Assembly: GCF_018873765.1 (NCBI RefSeq)
Contig: NC_057917.1
Coordinates: 57,160,464-57,224,463 of the forward strand
Length of the DNA: 64,000 nt
Direction: 5' to 3'
Origin: Telopea speciosissima
Taxonomy: Eukaryota > Streptophyta > Magnoliopsida > Proteales > Proteaceae
The notes beneath the pieces were generated by a model that was given only the letters and a program-made list of their open reading frames with translations, was not told the DNA's origin and searched no databases. Below are positions 32,501 to 43,346 of the stretch, in pieces. Position numbers and translations under genes: made by a program. Every line of letters starts with the position of its first letter. The first letter of the stretch is position 1.

Positions 32501-35500
32501 TGCTTCTTAACAGAGTGCTTTTGAGAATGTAAGTTTATTTATCCTTAATAGTGTACCATTTCACATACTCTTCTTCTTCGGCCAATCATCGATAGAGAAG
32601 ACAGGTCACAACGATTTTTCAGCATGTTTAAGATGTATGATGTTCTAGGTTGTCAATTAGACAAATAACTAGATCAGGCCATGGTTATCCTGTTTAAGGG
32701 TGGAAAAGAAAGATTACTGAGATTGTGTGGCCAAAATTGTCACTGGCTGCTTGCACATTTGCATTTTAGGTACTAGTTTCAGCATCCCTACAGAGCTCAT
32801 GTAACGCCCCAAATCCGGATAAGATATGGGGCTGGCCCTCACAGACCACCGTTAGAATATCGCAGCGGAAATACTTTAAACATTCCTATAATCATCTGTA
32901 GACTCTGGCATCAGCCATCATACTTTAAACATTCATACTATCACATCCCTATTACTACTATCATAATTACATTACTGAAACTATGGCTATACTTTTATAT
33001 CAAAAGACTATCTGTCAATATACACCTCAAGTACATCAATACATCAAAGGTCTGTGATCTCTCTGATCAACTACTTGGAAGGCCTGACGTCCTGCCTTCT
33101 GCTCTCCGGATATAATCCATACACTTGCACTCAACATGTGCATACTCTGTAAAAAGATCATAAACTGTGGGGTGAGCTCAACTAGCCCAATGAGAAGAAT
33201 AAATTTCACATCATGCTCATGAATGTAATCAATCATGCTATGCTGGGCAAATCATGTTATTAACATAATATGTAAATCTGTATACTATAACTAATCATAC
33301 ATATAAGAACATGCTTGACATTTAAACTAACTGGGAAAACATGCTTACTGAAAATATCTTTACTGTGCTTTAACTATTCTTTACTTAGAGTGACATCCAC
33401 ATGCTCCTCCCTCAATGCTTCTCCCTTTTCTTGCCCCTAACTTTGGGACTGAAAGGATCTAGGTCGTATCTTGAGAGTCGCATGGGTGAGCTCTCAGTCT
33501 CTATGCTATTTTCTTTCCTATCTTTGTCTCTGTCTCTTTTCTTTTTATCTTAGCATTAGGATCATGACATACTAGGATATCTTTCATAACAATACAACAT
33601 GTTATGCTAAACATATCATATATTTCATTTCTTATACAACGTGCAAGAGAGTGCTATGTCATAATCTCAAAACATGCATAATAAATCTTAAACATGTTGT
33701 GCTATGAAAACAATGTGATATGACAAGAATTCCCTCACCTGTCTGTGTTTCTACTGTACTCAACAGTGCCTTTGACAAATCTCTGTCACCTTTCAGATCA
33801 AACTGGACCCGTACACGACATTTCATTCACATTAGGCTTCTCTTTTATACTCTTGGAATGATGATATAGTCCCCCACCATCCATACTTAACTAAATGTCT
33901 CTATAGCCCTACTTGGGCATCTTTTCACCACCGGTTGATCCCTAAATCGGACCGGTATTCAAATTGGGAAAACCTAAACCCCAAAATAGGGTTTTTACTA
34001 TTTTTTCTTCCATAACTCTATGGAATCTCATCCCCTTTCTATATAATTCATTTTAACACTATCACAACACTATTAGGGAACTTTCTAACGGATTAGATCA
34101 TCTTAAAACACTCAAAGTATCGAAAGGGGCTTAGGGTTTACCTTTTTGGAGCTTCAAAACCTTAAAAGGAGAGATTTCCTTTGGTTCTTGTGTTTCCCTT
34201 TCGATCCAAAGAGCCTCAACTATGATTTGGTGCTTAAATCTTCAAGATCTTGAGCCTCAAGCCCTCTCTATCTCTCACTCTTCCAAGTGTTAGAATACTT
34301 AGAAATGAGTTGAATTAGCTCTTTTAAAAGACCTTTTTTGGCGCAACCGGTCAACTGGTAGGAGCAACCGATTGGACTACTGACCTTCTGATATGGCCAA
34401 CTGGTTGTCAGGACTGGTTGGTCACTGGCTGCTTACTCCGAATTCCTCTGGTTGACCTTTGCTCATTGTTTCAGCCGTGTCTCAGCCGATACACATCCAA
34501 ATGAACTGATTCTTTTTCCTATGGAAAGATAACTCAATGTCCCATGTTTTTCATGTTTTGGGCTTTTCCAAATTCTGACTTGATGGTCTTCTAAAACTAA
34601 CGTGAAGTTGACACTTCATCTCAAATCATACCTCTAACTGCTTTTCTCTTTATTGTGGAACGCCGGTAGGGTCCACACTATTCTTAGGGTCATCCAACCC
34701 ACTCAATGCTATAAATCATATAAATCATATTTACCTGTAATGTCAATAACTGTCTGTTGGGTTAACGTGAACCGGATTCCATTGAAGTGAACCCGCATTG
34801 TACCTATTAGTCATAAACCTCAATAATCAATACTTTTCAATAAATCCTTTTCCGGGGATGGGGTATTACAGCTCACCCCTTTTCCAAATCCCCCTCATTG
34901 CAGCAATCCTACTTGAAAATAGAATAGTGTTTCATCTTTTTATCACTTGCTATCAACTGAGATGGTTCACATGTGGAATGACCTAAATTACCTGGATGCT
35001 TCAAAATCCATACTCATTTCCTTGCCATACCCAGGCAAAAAAGCCAATGACCGCACCAGTTAAGGGTCATGTGATGGAAGTTAAAAGCTCTAGACAAGCA
35101 AGGGGAAGCCCAAAAAGGACTTGGATTGATGTAGTGTGAGAGAAAAGTTGAAGAAGTATGAACTAATGGAAGATGTAGTTCTTGACATAGTGGAATTGTG
35201 GAACAGTATTCTTATAGCCAACTAATCTAGTTGGGATCATGGAATTAGATGTTTGAAGTTTTGGTCAATATCACCAAATATACTCGTTTTGATGGGGAAG
35301 GGAATTGAAGTATTTCAACAATTTTGGTTGAAATGGATTGAAGTTATGCATATTACATGATCTCTATAATCACTTTTTCAAAATTGATTTTGGCAAAATA
35401 CTTCGGTTTCTGTTAGAAATCAGGATTGAAATTAAAATTTGATTATTTGGTTGAGAAAATGTCATGGTAAGTGATGGATGCTCAAGCTATTCTTCATGTA

Positions 35501-36610
35501 TGATTATTGCAGGTCGGGAGCTTTGATGCAGGTTACGGAAGTTCCATTATGTCTCGCTTGGTAAGCCTCTAAGAAAGAGATGCCTTTTCTTTTGGGCCCC
35601 ACATTACCTTGTCCGGTGGCTACAAAACCAAAGTAATGGACACAGTTCTAAAACAATTTAAAGTTCCATCCTTTTCTGCAGCTTCCTGAGCTTCTTGCTG
35701 CTAATATGCAGTCCCCCCATCCCCAATTTCACCTTGGGTTCTCCTCTGGTTCTCAAGTTCCAACTATACATAGCATCATCCATTTTATGCTCACTTGTGA
35801 ATTAGTTCCAATTTTTTGAGAGGATGCAGTCTACAGTTTGATGTTTTTTTATTCTATTACATCTGTTATTAACTTCTAGAACTTCTCTTCTGCTCGATCA
35901 GATCGGTCCTAAAAAAGCGCGTGAAATGTGGTTTTTGGCAAGATTTTACAGCGCGTCTGAAGCAGAGAAAATGGGCCTAGTTAACACCGTGGTGCCGGTT
36001 AGTTCCCCATTAAGTCTTTAACCACTTTCTATGGCAATGCATTTAAGAAACACTTTTAGTTCCCTTCTCTTACCACGTGCATCGTGCACTGACAGAACAG
36101 ACAGTATATAGTTTATCTGGTCAACAAACGATACCTGATTTTCTCATTTTAACCAGCTTGAAGATTTGGAGAAAGAAACTCTTAAATGGTGCAGGGAGAT
36201 CCTAAGAAATAGTCCCACTGCAGTTCGGGTTCTCAAAGCTTCTCTCAATGCAGTTGATGATGGTCATGCTGGTCTGCAGGTATCTCCAAACTTCTTATAT
36301 AACTTAAGGCCCATGGTTAGGTGTGTGATGTAGCTTCTCACACCATAATGCTATACACCGTGGACTGCATGATCCATGTTTGTTTTGCACTGTGAGGTCA
36401 TCTGATGTGGTAGCTTTGGTATGCATTGACACAAACAATGGAAAAGTCCCTCACACCCGACGGTCCTCAATTTTGCTATCATTCTGATTACAGGAGCTTG
36501 GTGGAAATGCTACACTTATATTTTATGGTACCGAGGAGGGGAATGAGGGGAAGACAGCCTATAAGCAACGCAGACGCCCAGATTTCTCAAAATTTCCTCA
36601 TCGACCTTAG
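29535..36610 (+). CDS. MENB: 1,4-dihydroxy-2-naphthoyl-CoA synthase, peroxisomal
   Basis: Nine exons: 29535-29792, 30440-30562, 31393-31494, 31913-31951, 32040-32138, 35513-35560, 35902-35997, 36157-36279, 36494-36610. They give 334 codons, all internal junctions in phase 0 and all introns GT-AG. The protein closely follows Arabidopsis NS/MenB (about 337 aa). The crotonase-fold enzyme closes the second naphthalene ring of o-succinylbenzoyl-CoA to DHNA-CoA for phylloquinone (vitamin K1). Seen: PTS2-like RVASVANHL at residues 15-23, the oxyanion-hole region [11 protein letters not shown] (exon 3) and AGYAVGGGH (exon 5), the catalytic-Asp loop SFDAGYGSS (exon 6) and a conserved C-terminal [10 protein letters not shown]. 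Start: first ATG (MAENGEKD); the paralogue starts identically. Intron 5 is over 3.3 kb because of a solo LTR. It should be functional if the large intron is spliced. Confidence 0.95.
30930..31010 (-). mobile_element. Short LINE/SINE 3' tail with 15-bp target duplication
   Basis: An 81-bp insert starting with a T-run (a poly-A tail on the minus strand) lies between two perfect 15-bp copies of CCATTGAATATACCA (30915-30929 and 31011-31025). Unit A carries a single copy of the target near 20049. This is a 5'-truncated retroposon inserted after the duplication. Confidence 0.75.
31634..31810 (+). mobile_element. Au-like SINE in MenB intron 3
   Basis: A tRNA-like head (GCGCAATGGTTAAG A-box, GCGGGTTCAAAAC B-box) is followed by the Au body (AACAGCCTCTCCTG, GCAGGGTAAGGCTGC, CAGACCCTGCAG) and a T-rich tail. 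The target repeats are TAAACGTTGGTCTTCTTA (31616-31633) and TAAACATTAGTCTTTTTA (31811-31828). Unit A has a single, uninterrupted target near 20683, so the SINE arrived after the segmental duplication. Confidence 0.92.
32800..34870. mobile_element. Solo LTR, 2071 bp, in MenB intron 5
   Basis: It begins TGTAACGCCCC and ends GGGGTATTACA (TG...CA with TGTAA/TTACA inverted tips) and is flanked by GCTCA on both sides (32795-32799 and 34871-34875). Unit A has the uninterrupted site near 21648. No gag or pol domain is present, so this is a solo LTR of an unassigned LTR family, perhaps Ty3-type by its TGTAACGCCCC start. It is younger than the duplication. It makes the host intron very long but leaves its splice sites untouched. 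Confidence 0.85.
35035..35245 (+). mobile_element. RTE-type LINE 3' fragment in intron (copy B)
   Basis: This is the same relic as at 21815-22020: GGACTTGGATTGATGTAGTG, a WNSILIAN block and CTAGTTGGGATCATGGA. Presence in both units dates it before the duplication. It has no coding function. Confidence 0.6.
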
Positions 36611-37195
36611 TATGAATTTGCTAATGTGATCACCGCTATTCTCATTGAAAGTGTAAAGAACGGGTTATATTCATTTTGAGACTTTTCAAACCTTTAAATA
36701 ACAGTGTTTCTGTGACGTGTACCGACTGGCATGGCTAAGCTGGACCATCTATTTATAGGTATCTTCTGTATCATCCTTATGTATTTATCCTTGTTAGCCT
36801 CTGTCCAATTCCCTACATATTTATTGCAGTTTCCCCCTCTTATCTTCTGTATCATCCATATGTATATTATCCTTGTTTGCCTCTGTCCAATTCTCTTATC
36901 TACTTAAAAATGATGAGAGAGATGGCAGGAATGTTAGGGGGCTCGTATTAGGTGGTCGTGTTTGCCTGCCTTTTTCCCAATAATTAAATACCTTGGTCAT
37001 ATTTTCTGGGAAGAAACAAGTAAAAGAATCACCTTATTCAGGCCAGTTATTTCTTTCATGTCAATCTGTAGGAGAATTTTGTCACCCACTATAATTTCAA
37101 AATAGACAGTAAGTTACCCTCATCGGAGTCTATGGGAGTCCTCTTTCTTTGAGAATCTTCTAAAGTTTGTACTTTAGTTTCTGCCCGGTGAGAAG

Positions 37196-38177
37196 CTTGG
37201 TAAAAATTTCCATCCTTGAGGGTTTTTGCATATAAAAAGAGTAGATTTTTCCATTCCATAAAACCAATCCGCTATACCCGCCGAAGAAAAGCTGCCACTC
37301 CACTAAAACGAAAAAGAACACATAGAAGAAAGCAGTTATGCAGAAGATGGCGATACATAAGATGAGTCTCAGAACCGCTACTACAACCTTGACCTTTTGT
37401 TGGTTGCTACTCCATACATGGCCAGAATGCCAGATGACCAGGAAATAGATGCCATATTTTTACTAAAATGATCTTATTATAAAGTGTATAATCAATCAAT
37501 GCTTAGCTGAGTTGGTTGCTCCGGTGGTAGAAGTCTAGTGTTCAATTCTCCAGAGTTGCTCTTATACAAGGTAAACAAAAATAAGTAAACACAAGTTTGA
37601 CATTATAGCATTCACAATGCACAAGTCCATGTCCCATATCAAAATAGAGTTCCTATGCTACTGATTGCTTGTTAGCCTATAGAGAAACAAGAGACTGAAA
37701 GATTGGGTCATATAATCATGAGATGCAGCATTGATAGAGACAATGGTATCATATTGGACTTGGATCTTGAGTTAATTAAGGTTGATTCAAGATTGGATTG
37801 CCAAAGTTCTCGCTTCTTATGTAAGGTTGCTATAGTAAACCTGCTCAGGATGCAATGTAGGTACTCGTAGAATCTCCCTTAATGATACTGAACCTCCATA
37901 CTGGTTCTCTTGCTACAGAACAAAGGGCTTTCAAACAATTGATAAAAGTTGTCCCTCTCAATAAGGTGAAATGAGTGTCGGTTGAAATGAATGTTACAAC
38001 TGCTTTTCTTAAAAGCTCGAACAGTAATGTATATCAATACCACAATACATATCAATACTCACTGCTCATCAAGCATCTACACACAATCCTACATGGCTGC
38101 ACGTGACAACACTCGTACAGAAACTCCATCACGTGGCAACGAAGGAAGAGATTAAAAGCTTGAACTGTCCTTACTTA
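37196..38177. other. Non-coding stretch with a tRNA-like relic
   Basis: I see no confident gene. A short frame from 37347 (MAIHKMSLRTATTTLTF) has a hydrophobic start but stops quickly. At 37501-37560 A-box-like TAGCTGAGTTGG and B-box-like TGTTCAATTC are spaced as in a tRNA or SINE head but form no full cloverleaf. From 37990 a repeat (TTAAAAGCTCGAACAG...CATCACGTGGC) recurs at 42641-42790. Confidence 0.4.
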
Positions 38178-38889
38178 GGCCCTGTTTTATAACCGATCTC
38201 ATTCTGCTGATTCCATAATTTTTGGGAGTAGGATTGGTGTTTGGTAACAGCATTCTGGTATCAAATCCAGAATAGAAAGACCAGAATCAACGTTTGGCAT
38301 GCACTGACAGAATCAATTCTGTTTCTACACCATATAAATATGAAAATGCCATGGTACAAATTTAAATACCATTCTCCAATTTTGCATATTCCTAATATTT
38401 ACCAAATTGCCATCATTCATACTATATATAATGTACATGAACCATACATGAATATTATCAGCAATGTTTTTTTTTGGTAATGAATATTATCAACAATAAC
38501 AACAAGGATCTTGTGCAATGCACAGGGATATTGGATTAAAGAATAAATAAAACATTCTAGATAAATAAATATTAAATAACTTAAAAACAATAAGTAATTA
38601 GGAAAACATATTAATCCAGTTAAATAGATTCATGTTAATATTTCAGATTTAAGATCATGTTTAATTCAAGCATCAATATGGTAATTATATTGTAGCAATT
38701 AATTCCTTTCCTCATCCATCCTTGTTTTGTTGAAGAACTATTGTTATAAATTATATTATTTTGATCATTAGAAGAACAAATGACAAAATAATAGCATAGT
38801 ATCAGTAAGTCAGAGTAAATTATCGAAATACTCCATTCAACTTCATGATCCTCAGCCATTGAGGTAAAGTCTCATAGTCTATCTTCTAC

Positions 38890-40190
38890 TCGGCCTCCAT
38901 GGCTACAAGCAGAGAGGACGCCAAAGAATGCAATGTGATCAAAGCTTCAAACCTTTGGACAACATCTACTCAAAAATTTCTATAGCTTCTCTGAAAACAC
39001 CATGAAATGCACAAGCAGCAATCAAGGAAGTCCATGTAACAATGTCTGGGTCTGCAATTGAATTAAAACACTGAAATGCACTGAATACCGCACTTGGCGT
39101 ATGCATTAATGAGGGCATTTGCTATTGACAAGAAGGCCAAACCCATTTTCACTACATGGGCATGAGCTTGGACTATTTCACTGGTTGCAGGCAGACTGGC
39201 ACATGAACCGAGGGTGCTAGCCCATTTAAGTTCTTCTGGCATTACAAATCCTTGTTGAATCATATTCTTGAGAAGCTTCATAGCTTCCCTTCCAACGCCA
39301 AACTGTCAACCCACAATCATGGTGGTCTAAGACACAACATTGCGGGTAATCATTCCATCAAAAGCCCTGCGAGAATCCACCATAAATTTTTTTTTTTTGC
39401 AAAAACATGTTAACAAGTACACTAACCACAAGAACATCCACATCAAAGGAGAGCCTAACAATAAGGCCATGTACCTGCCTCCCAATTCGCAAGAGCCCAA
39501 AACCCCACAAGATTTTAAAGACTACTAAAAGTAAAGTCATCCCCATTTACACTGTCAGACCGCATCAACTTAAAGATACAAAAAGCCTCTTTCGCCAATC
39601 TGTTATATGCATAGCAGGAAACCACCATATTCCACAAGACCATCTCTCTAAGAAGAATTTTACTCATCATGCATCTTCAACTAAACTACACTTCAAATAG
39701 ATATCAATGACCACTTCCAACAAAAGAATTCAAAGCTAATTTTGTTTTGATAATAAAAGCAATGCAACTGTTTCCCAATCTCAACGTCATTTAGCTCAAT
39801 GCTGATGCAGAGCAAACGAATAAAAGTGATATCAGCTCCACCATATCTACAAGCATTTCCTTGAAATATAACAAACCCAGATTGCGGGTTGACTGAAAAC
39901 TTCTACCACAGCCAACAGCCGCAGATATCATTGTATTACATGACACAACATTTTTTTCATCCATTTCATCGAACAACCTACATGCATCCACAAACTCATT
40001 ATATCTCAGATACATACCCAAAAGCTGGTTTTGAAGAGATTGTCTATGATAAAATCCTAATTTAACGATTTGTGAATGTACTTGTCTTCCTTTCAGGAAG
40101 GAAACCCAGTTTTGCAGAAATTCTCAAAACGTTTGAACAAAACAAAGCACTGATACATTGGCATGGTTCACTCCAAAGGTCTCCATTGCA
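38890..40190 (-). pseudogene. PLS-class PPR pseudogene
   Basis: Read on the minus strand from about 40130 to 38900, PPR segments follow in order: LPEGRQVHSQIVKLGFYHRQ, MYLRYNEFVDACRLFDEMDE (40021-), VVSCNTMISA, a later RQVHGLIVRLSFDVDVL (39490s), MPEELKWASTLGSCASLP (39281-39063) with LINAYAKCG, and DIVTWTSLIAACAFHG (about 39000). These are typical S and L motifs of editing-type, organelle-targeted PPR proteins. Frames change several times, for example after AKCG at about 39085, and TAG follows EIFE at about 38962. An intact relative would continue with E motifs; here the sequence decays. Not related to the P-class gene at 43347. Confidence 0.75.
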
Positions 40191-40590
40191 TCTCTGAGTA
40201 GTCTAACAGAAAAGACGTGAAAGTCTTATTACATGGGTGGTCTTCATGTTCTTCACCATTTCCAGAGTTTGAACAAGAGCATTAGATGATGACTGATAAG
40301 TGACGCTTGAAATTAGCGGCGCGCTTAAAAGGTAAGATGAATTTACAAGACATGGAACCAAAAACACCGTCGCTACAGATGAATATTGATGAATCAGGAA
40401 TCACACAGGAAAAATAATAAGGCTATGGCGATGGCAATTGGGGGGATTTTCAAACAGGTGATGGCTGTTGGGGATTTTCAGAGGGGAGATGATGATTGTG
40501 GGTTGGGGTTGCAGGTGCGGGGATAGTGGCAACGATGGGCGATGGGGGTTGCAAGATGGGGTTGTGCAGGGAGACGATAGTGGTGGTAAC

Positions 40591-41603
40591 CATGGAAGAA
40601 AAACTCGATCGAAACCTGTTGAAACCACCGAGTTAACTCGGTTTCGCAGGTTTCTGAGACGAGTTGAAGGGGGATTTGATAAAATATTCGACCGGTTTCG
40701 ATGGTTTGGACTGGTTTCAACACATATGCCCATCGAAACTACGGGAAACTTGGCTCAAAACTAGGAGTCTAGGACAGACAGTATTTATGCGTAAAACCAA
40801 GACAGACACTTAGTTATGTCTAATATCATTTAAGTAAATGTTTTTTTATTTCATTTATTTAAGATATTATTCATAAATAAACAAATACCCCCTATTTGAA
40901 TCCAATAAAAATAGTTAAAAAATCAAATTCCAAAAGGAAAAAAAGTCAACCCCCCAGTTAAAGAACAAAAACTGGATTTTCGACGGTAGGTGCAATTTTC
41001 AATTTTCTAATGCTAAAGTTTTTCTCAAATCTAAAAATTCCATAAATCTTAATATGGTAAAACATTGCTAAAAATCAAAAGTGCGGTAACATATTCATTT
41101 GTTTTGATATCCAAAAAAATATTTTCATTCAGAGCGATTTTGACAGCATTCGCGCACACCAAATTAAGTTTGACCGGTACATAGCTCCTTTAATATAAAT
41201 CAGATTTAAGCAATCTTGGACTTGTTGGAAAGCTATCAAAACAAAGCTTTCTAACAAATCCAAGATTGCTTAAATCTCATTTATATTGAAGGAGTTATGT
41301 TCCGGTCAAACCTTATTCGATACCATGTCCAAGAACAATATACAGTATCAAACTTGGATAAAAACCACAAGTAATATTTTTAGTGTTCTCTATGTGAAAC
41401 TAATGCATAGATTGAGTTTAAAATGTCAAAAATAGACAACACAATAAGAATCAAGGTAAAAACATAACTTCTGGGCCTCGAAACCAAGGTTCGAGTTAGC
41501 CTGGAGAAAGTCCCAAGTTTCGATCGAGATATGGTAAAAAACTGAGACAAACTTGTTTTTTGGCTGTTCGAAACCTAGTCGAAACCCGAGTTTTAGAACC
41601 TTG
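40591..41603. mobile_element. hAT-like nonautonomous element E1 with hairpin core
   Basis: The ends are imperfect inverted repeats: CATGGAAGAAAAACTCG on the left and CAAGGTTCTAAAACTCG read inward from the right. Direct 8-bp repeats GTGGTAAC flank it (40583-40590 and 41604-41611). The interior holds a near-perfect palindrome of about 148 bp (about 41166-41313, arms about 65 bp). It has no transposase. A second family member in inverse orientation lies at 61107-62158 with its own 8-bp duplication, which confirms the boundaries. Confidence 0.85.
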
Positions 41604-41611
41604 GTGGTAAC

Positions 41612-42357
41612 CATAGTTCAAAATCTCACCGAGATCTCGACGAGATCTTGGAAAACCCGGAAAACTCGAGCTTCTCGAGATGAGTTATTATACGAAACAA
41701 AAAAAATGTAAAAACTCGAAAAACTTGATCGAGATTTCGAATATTTCGAGAATCTTCAAGAAATCTCGGTGAAATCTCGAATATTTCGAGAATCTCGACC
41801 TCGTCAGTACTCATAGAGTCATAGTATTGTATTGTTGGGACTTGGGAGTTAAGACATGGAAGACTAGGGTAGTAAGGTGTCAATGACTTATGTATTATTC
41901 ATTGTACGTAGGTTGGGTGTCTATGTAATATGCATTGTGAACACTTCATTGTATCTTGTGGTTTGTAGTAAAAACTTTTAAGCCTTTAACTATTTCTTAA
42001 ATTAAATAATTATTCAATATTATGTACATAATTAACTTGTTTTACTTGCCAATTATGTCTCATATCATTCAAACAATGTGTAGAATAGGCAATATTACAT
42101 TAAGGGTTCAACCTTTACTGCCAACCAAGGGTGCAAATTCAAAACACCAAATTGGGTGTGTTTTTTTTTCCAATTTGAACATTTAAGTATGTTTATTAAG
42201 CCTAAAACAAGCTCACCTTAAAGTTTCGGAACCAACTATGGCCATATGCCCACCAAAACATAATTCTGAAACACAAAAAAAAATAAATAAATAAATACAC
42301 TGTCCCGCCGAGATCTTGGAAAACTCGACCTGGTTGAGACCGAGTTTTAGAACCTTG
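41612..42357. mobile_element. hAT-like nonautonomous element E2
   Basis: It abuts E1, separated only by one GTGGTAAC. The ends CATAGTTCAAAATCTC and, inward from the right, CAAGGTTCTAAAACTC are imperfect inverted repeats. A third GTGGTAAC follows at 42358-42365. Subterminal DNA is packed with CGAGATCTCG-type palindromic words and the centre is AT-rich. There is no transposase. The core differs from E1, so this is a related but distinct family. Confidence 0.85.
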
Positions 42358-42640
42358 GTGGTAACAACAGCAGCAAGGGAGGCGGGAGGAGGAAGAGAAG
42401 GAGGAGGTCGAGCAGTCGGGCTTCAATAAAAATCAGGATTAGACACTTCGGGTTGTTCCGAAATAGACAGAAAATCAAAAAGATGTTCCGCCTATCCTGA
42501 TTTTGGAGGGCCTTTGGGCCGATCTGTTCTCTGGGAACATGAAATCAGCCAGATTTGCCAAACAGAATTCCACTACCGCTTTATTCCCGTGGAATAGGAA
42601 TTAACGGAATCAAGAATTAAGAGTGCTATCAAACAGGGCC

Positions 42641-43340
42641 TTAAAAGCTCGACCTGTTAAGTAAGGCAATTATAACGTACATCAACACAACAATATATAT
42701 CAACATTCCCGCACGTACAACGTCTACACATGGTCTTACACATGACGACACTTATACGGGAACACCATCACATGGCATCACGGAGAGAAAATGTCATGCA
42801 GCTTGTATACACACAGTCTTGCACCCCATTGCACTTCCCAGGGATCGAACATTTGACGTCCTTGCTCTGATATCATTTCACAACCGCTTATCCTAAAAGC
42901 TCGAGCTAGTAAAGGCAACAACAATGCATATCAACAATCAACTCCAAAAAGTGTCAGTTGGTGGTAATTGGACCAAGTTTAGGCTTGCTCAAAACAACCT
43001 CTCAAGTCAACACATATACAAGAACACAAGATGATAAGCAAGGATTCAAACTTTCACTTCAAAATTGAAGAATGGTTTTGAAGATAGGATCATGCTTAGA
43101 CTATAAAACTGATTCTATTTGTTTCATACTTCAAGCACATGAAGCTCTCTAATGTATATTTGTAACCTCAAGGTAAAAACAAGGTAGACTATCAATAACA
43201 AGGCATCTCTGATGACCATTCAATAATATAGATACAACACATTTTCCAGAGTAAATGCTAAATTGCATGGAAGGGAACAGTCAAAGGGTAATAGCAAAAG
43301 AAGAGCTTCTCTTTAAATTACAAAATTGCAGATGATTCGC
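42641..43340. repeat. Dispersed repeat and PPR gene downstream region
   Basis: TTAAAAGCTCGACCTG...CATCACATGGCATCACGG at 42641-42790 is a diverged direct copy of 37990-38150. A third partial copy (CCTAAAAGCTCGAGCTAGTAA) lies at 42894. The rest is AT-rich and forms the presumed 3' flank of the minus-strand PPR gene. Confidence 0.5.
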
Positions 43341-43346
43341 ACCTAT

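Larger units (their letters stand above)
29325..37195 (+). repeat. Segmental duplication, unit B (intact MenB unit)
   Basis: This is the direct repeat partner of unit A (about 18806-24650). Compared with A it has retained exon 2 and gained three private insertions: an 81-bp LINE-tail-like piece (30930-31010), an Au-like SINE (31634-31810) and a solo LTR (32800-34870). The units are separated by about 4.7 kb of transposon-derived sequence. Confidence 0.9.

Noticed and set aside
37501-37560. Possible tRNA gene
   Set aside because: A-box and B-box-like words are present but no acceptor stem or full cloverleaf forms; more likely a SINE head relic.
40401-40764. Open frames on both strands over GGG/TGG-rich DNA
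   Set aside because: Low-complexity composition, cut by the E1 insertion, no recognisable domain.
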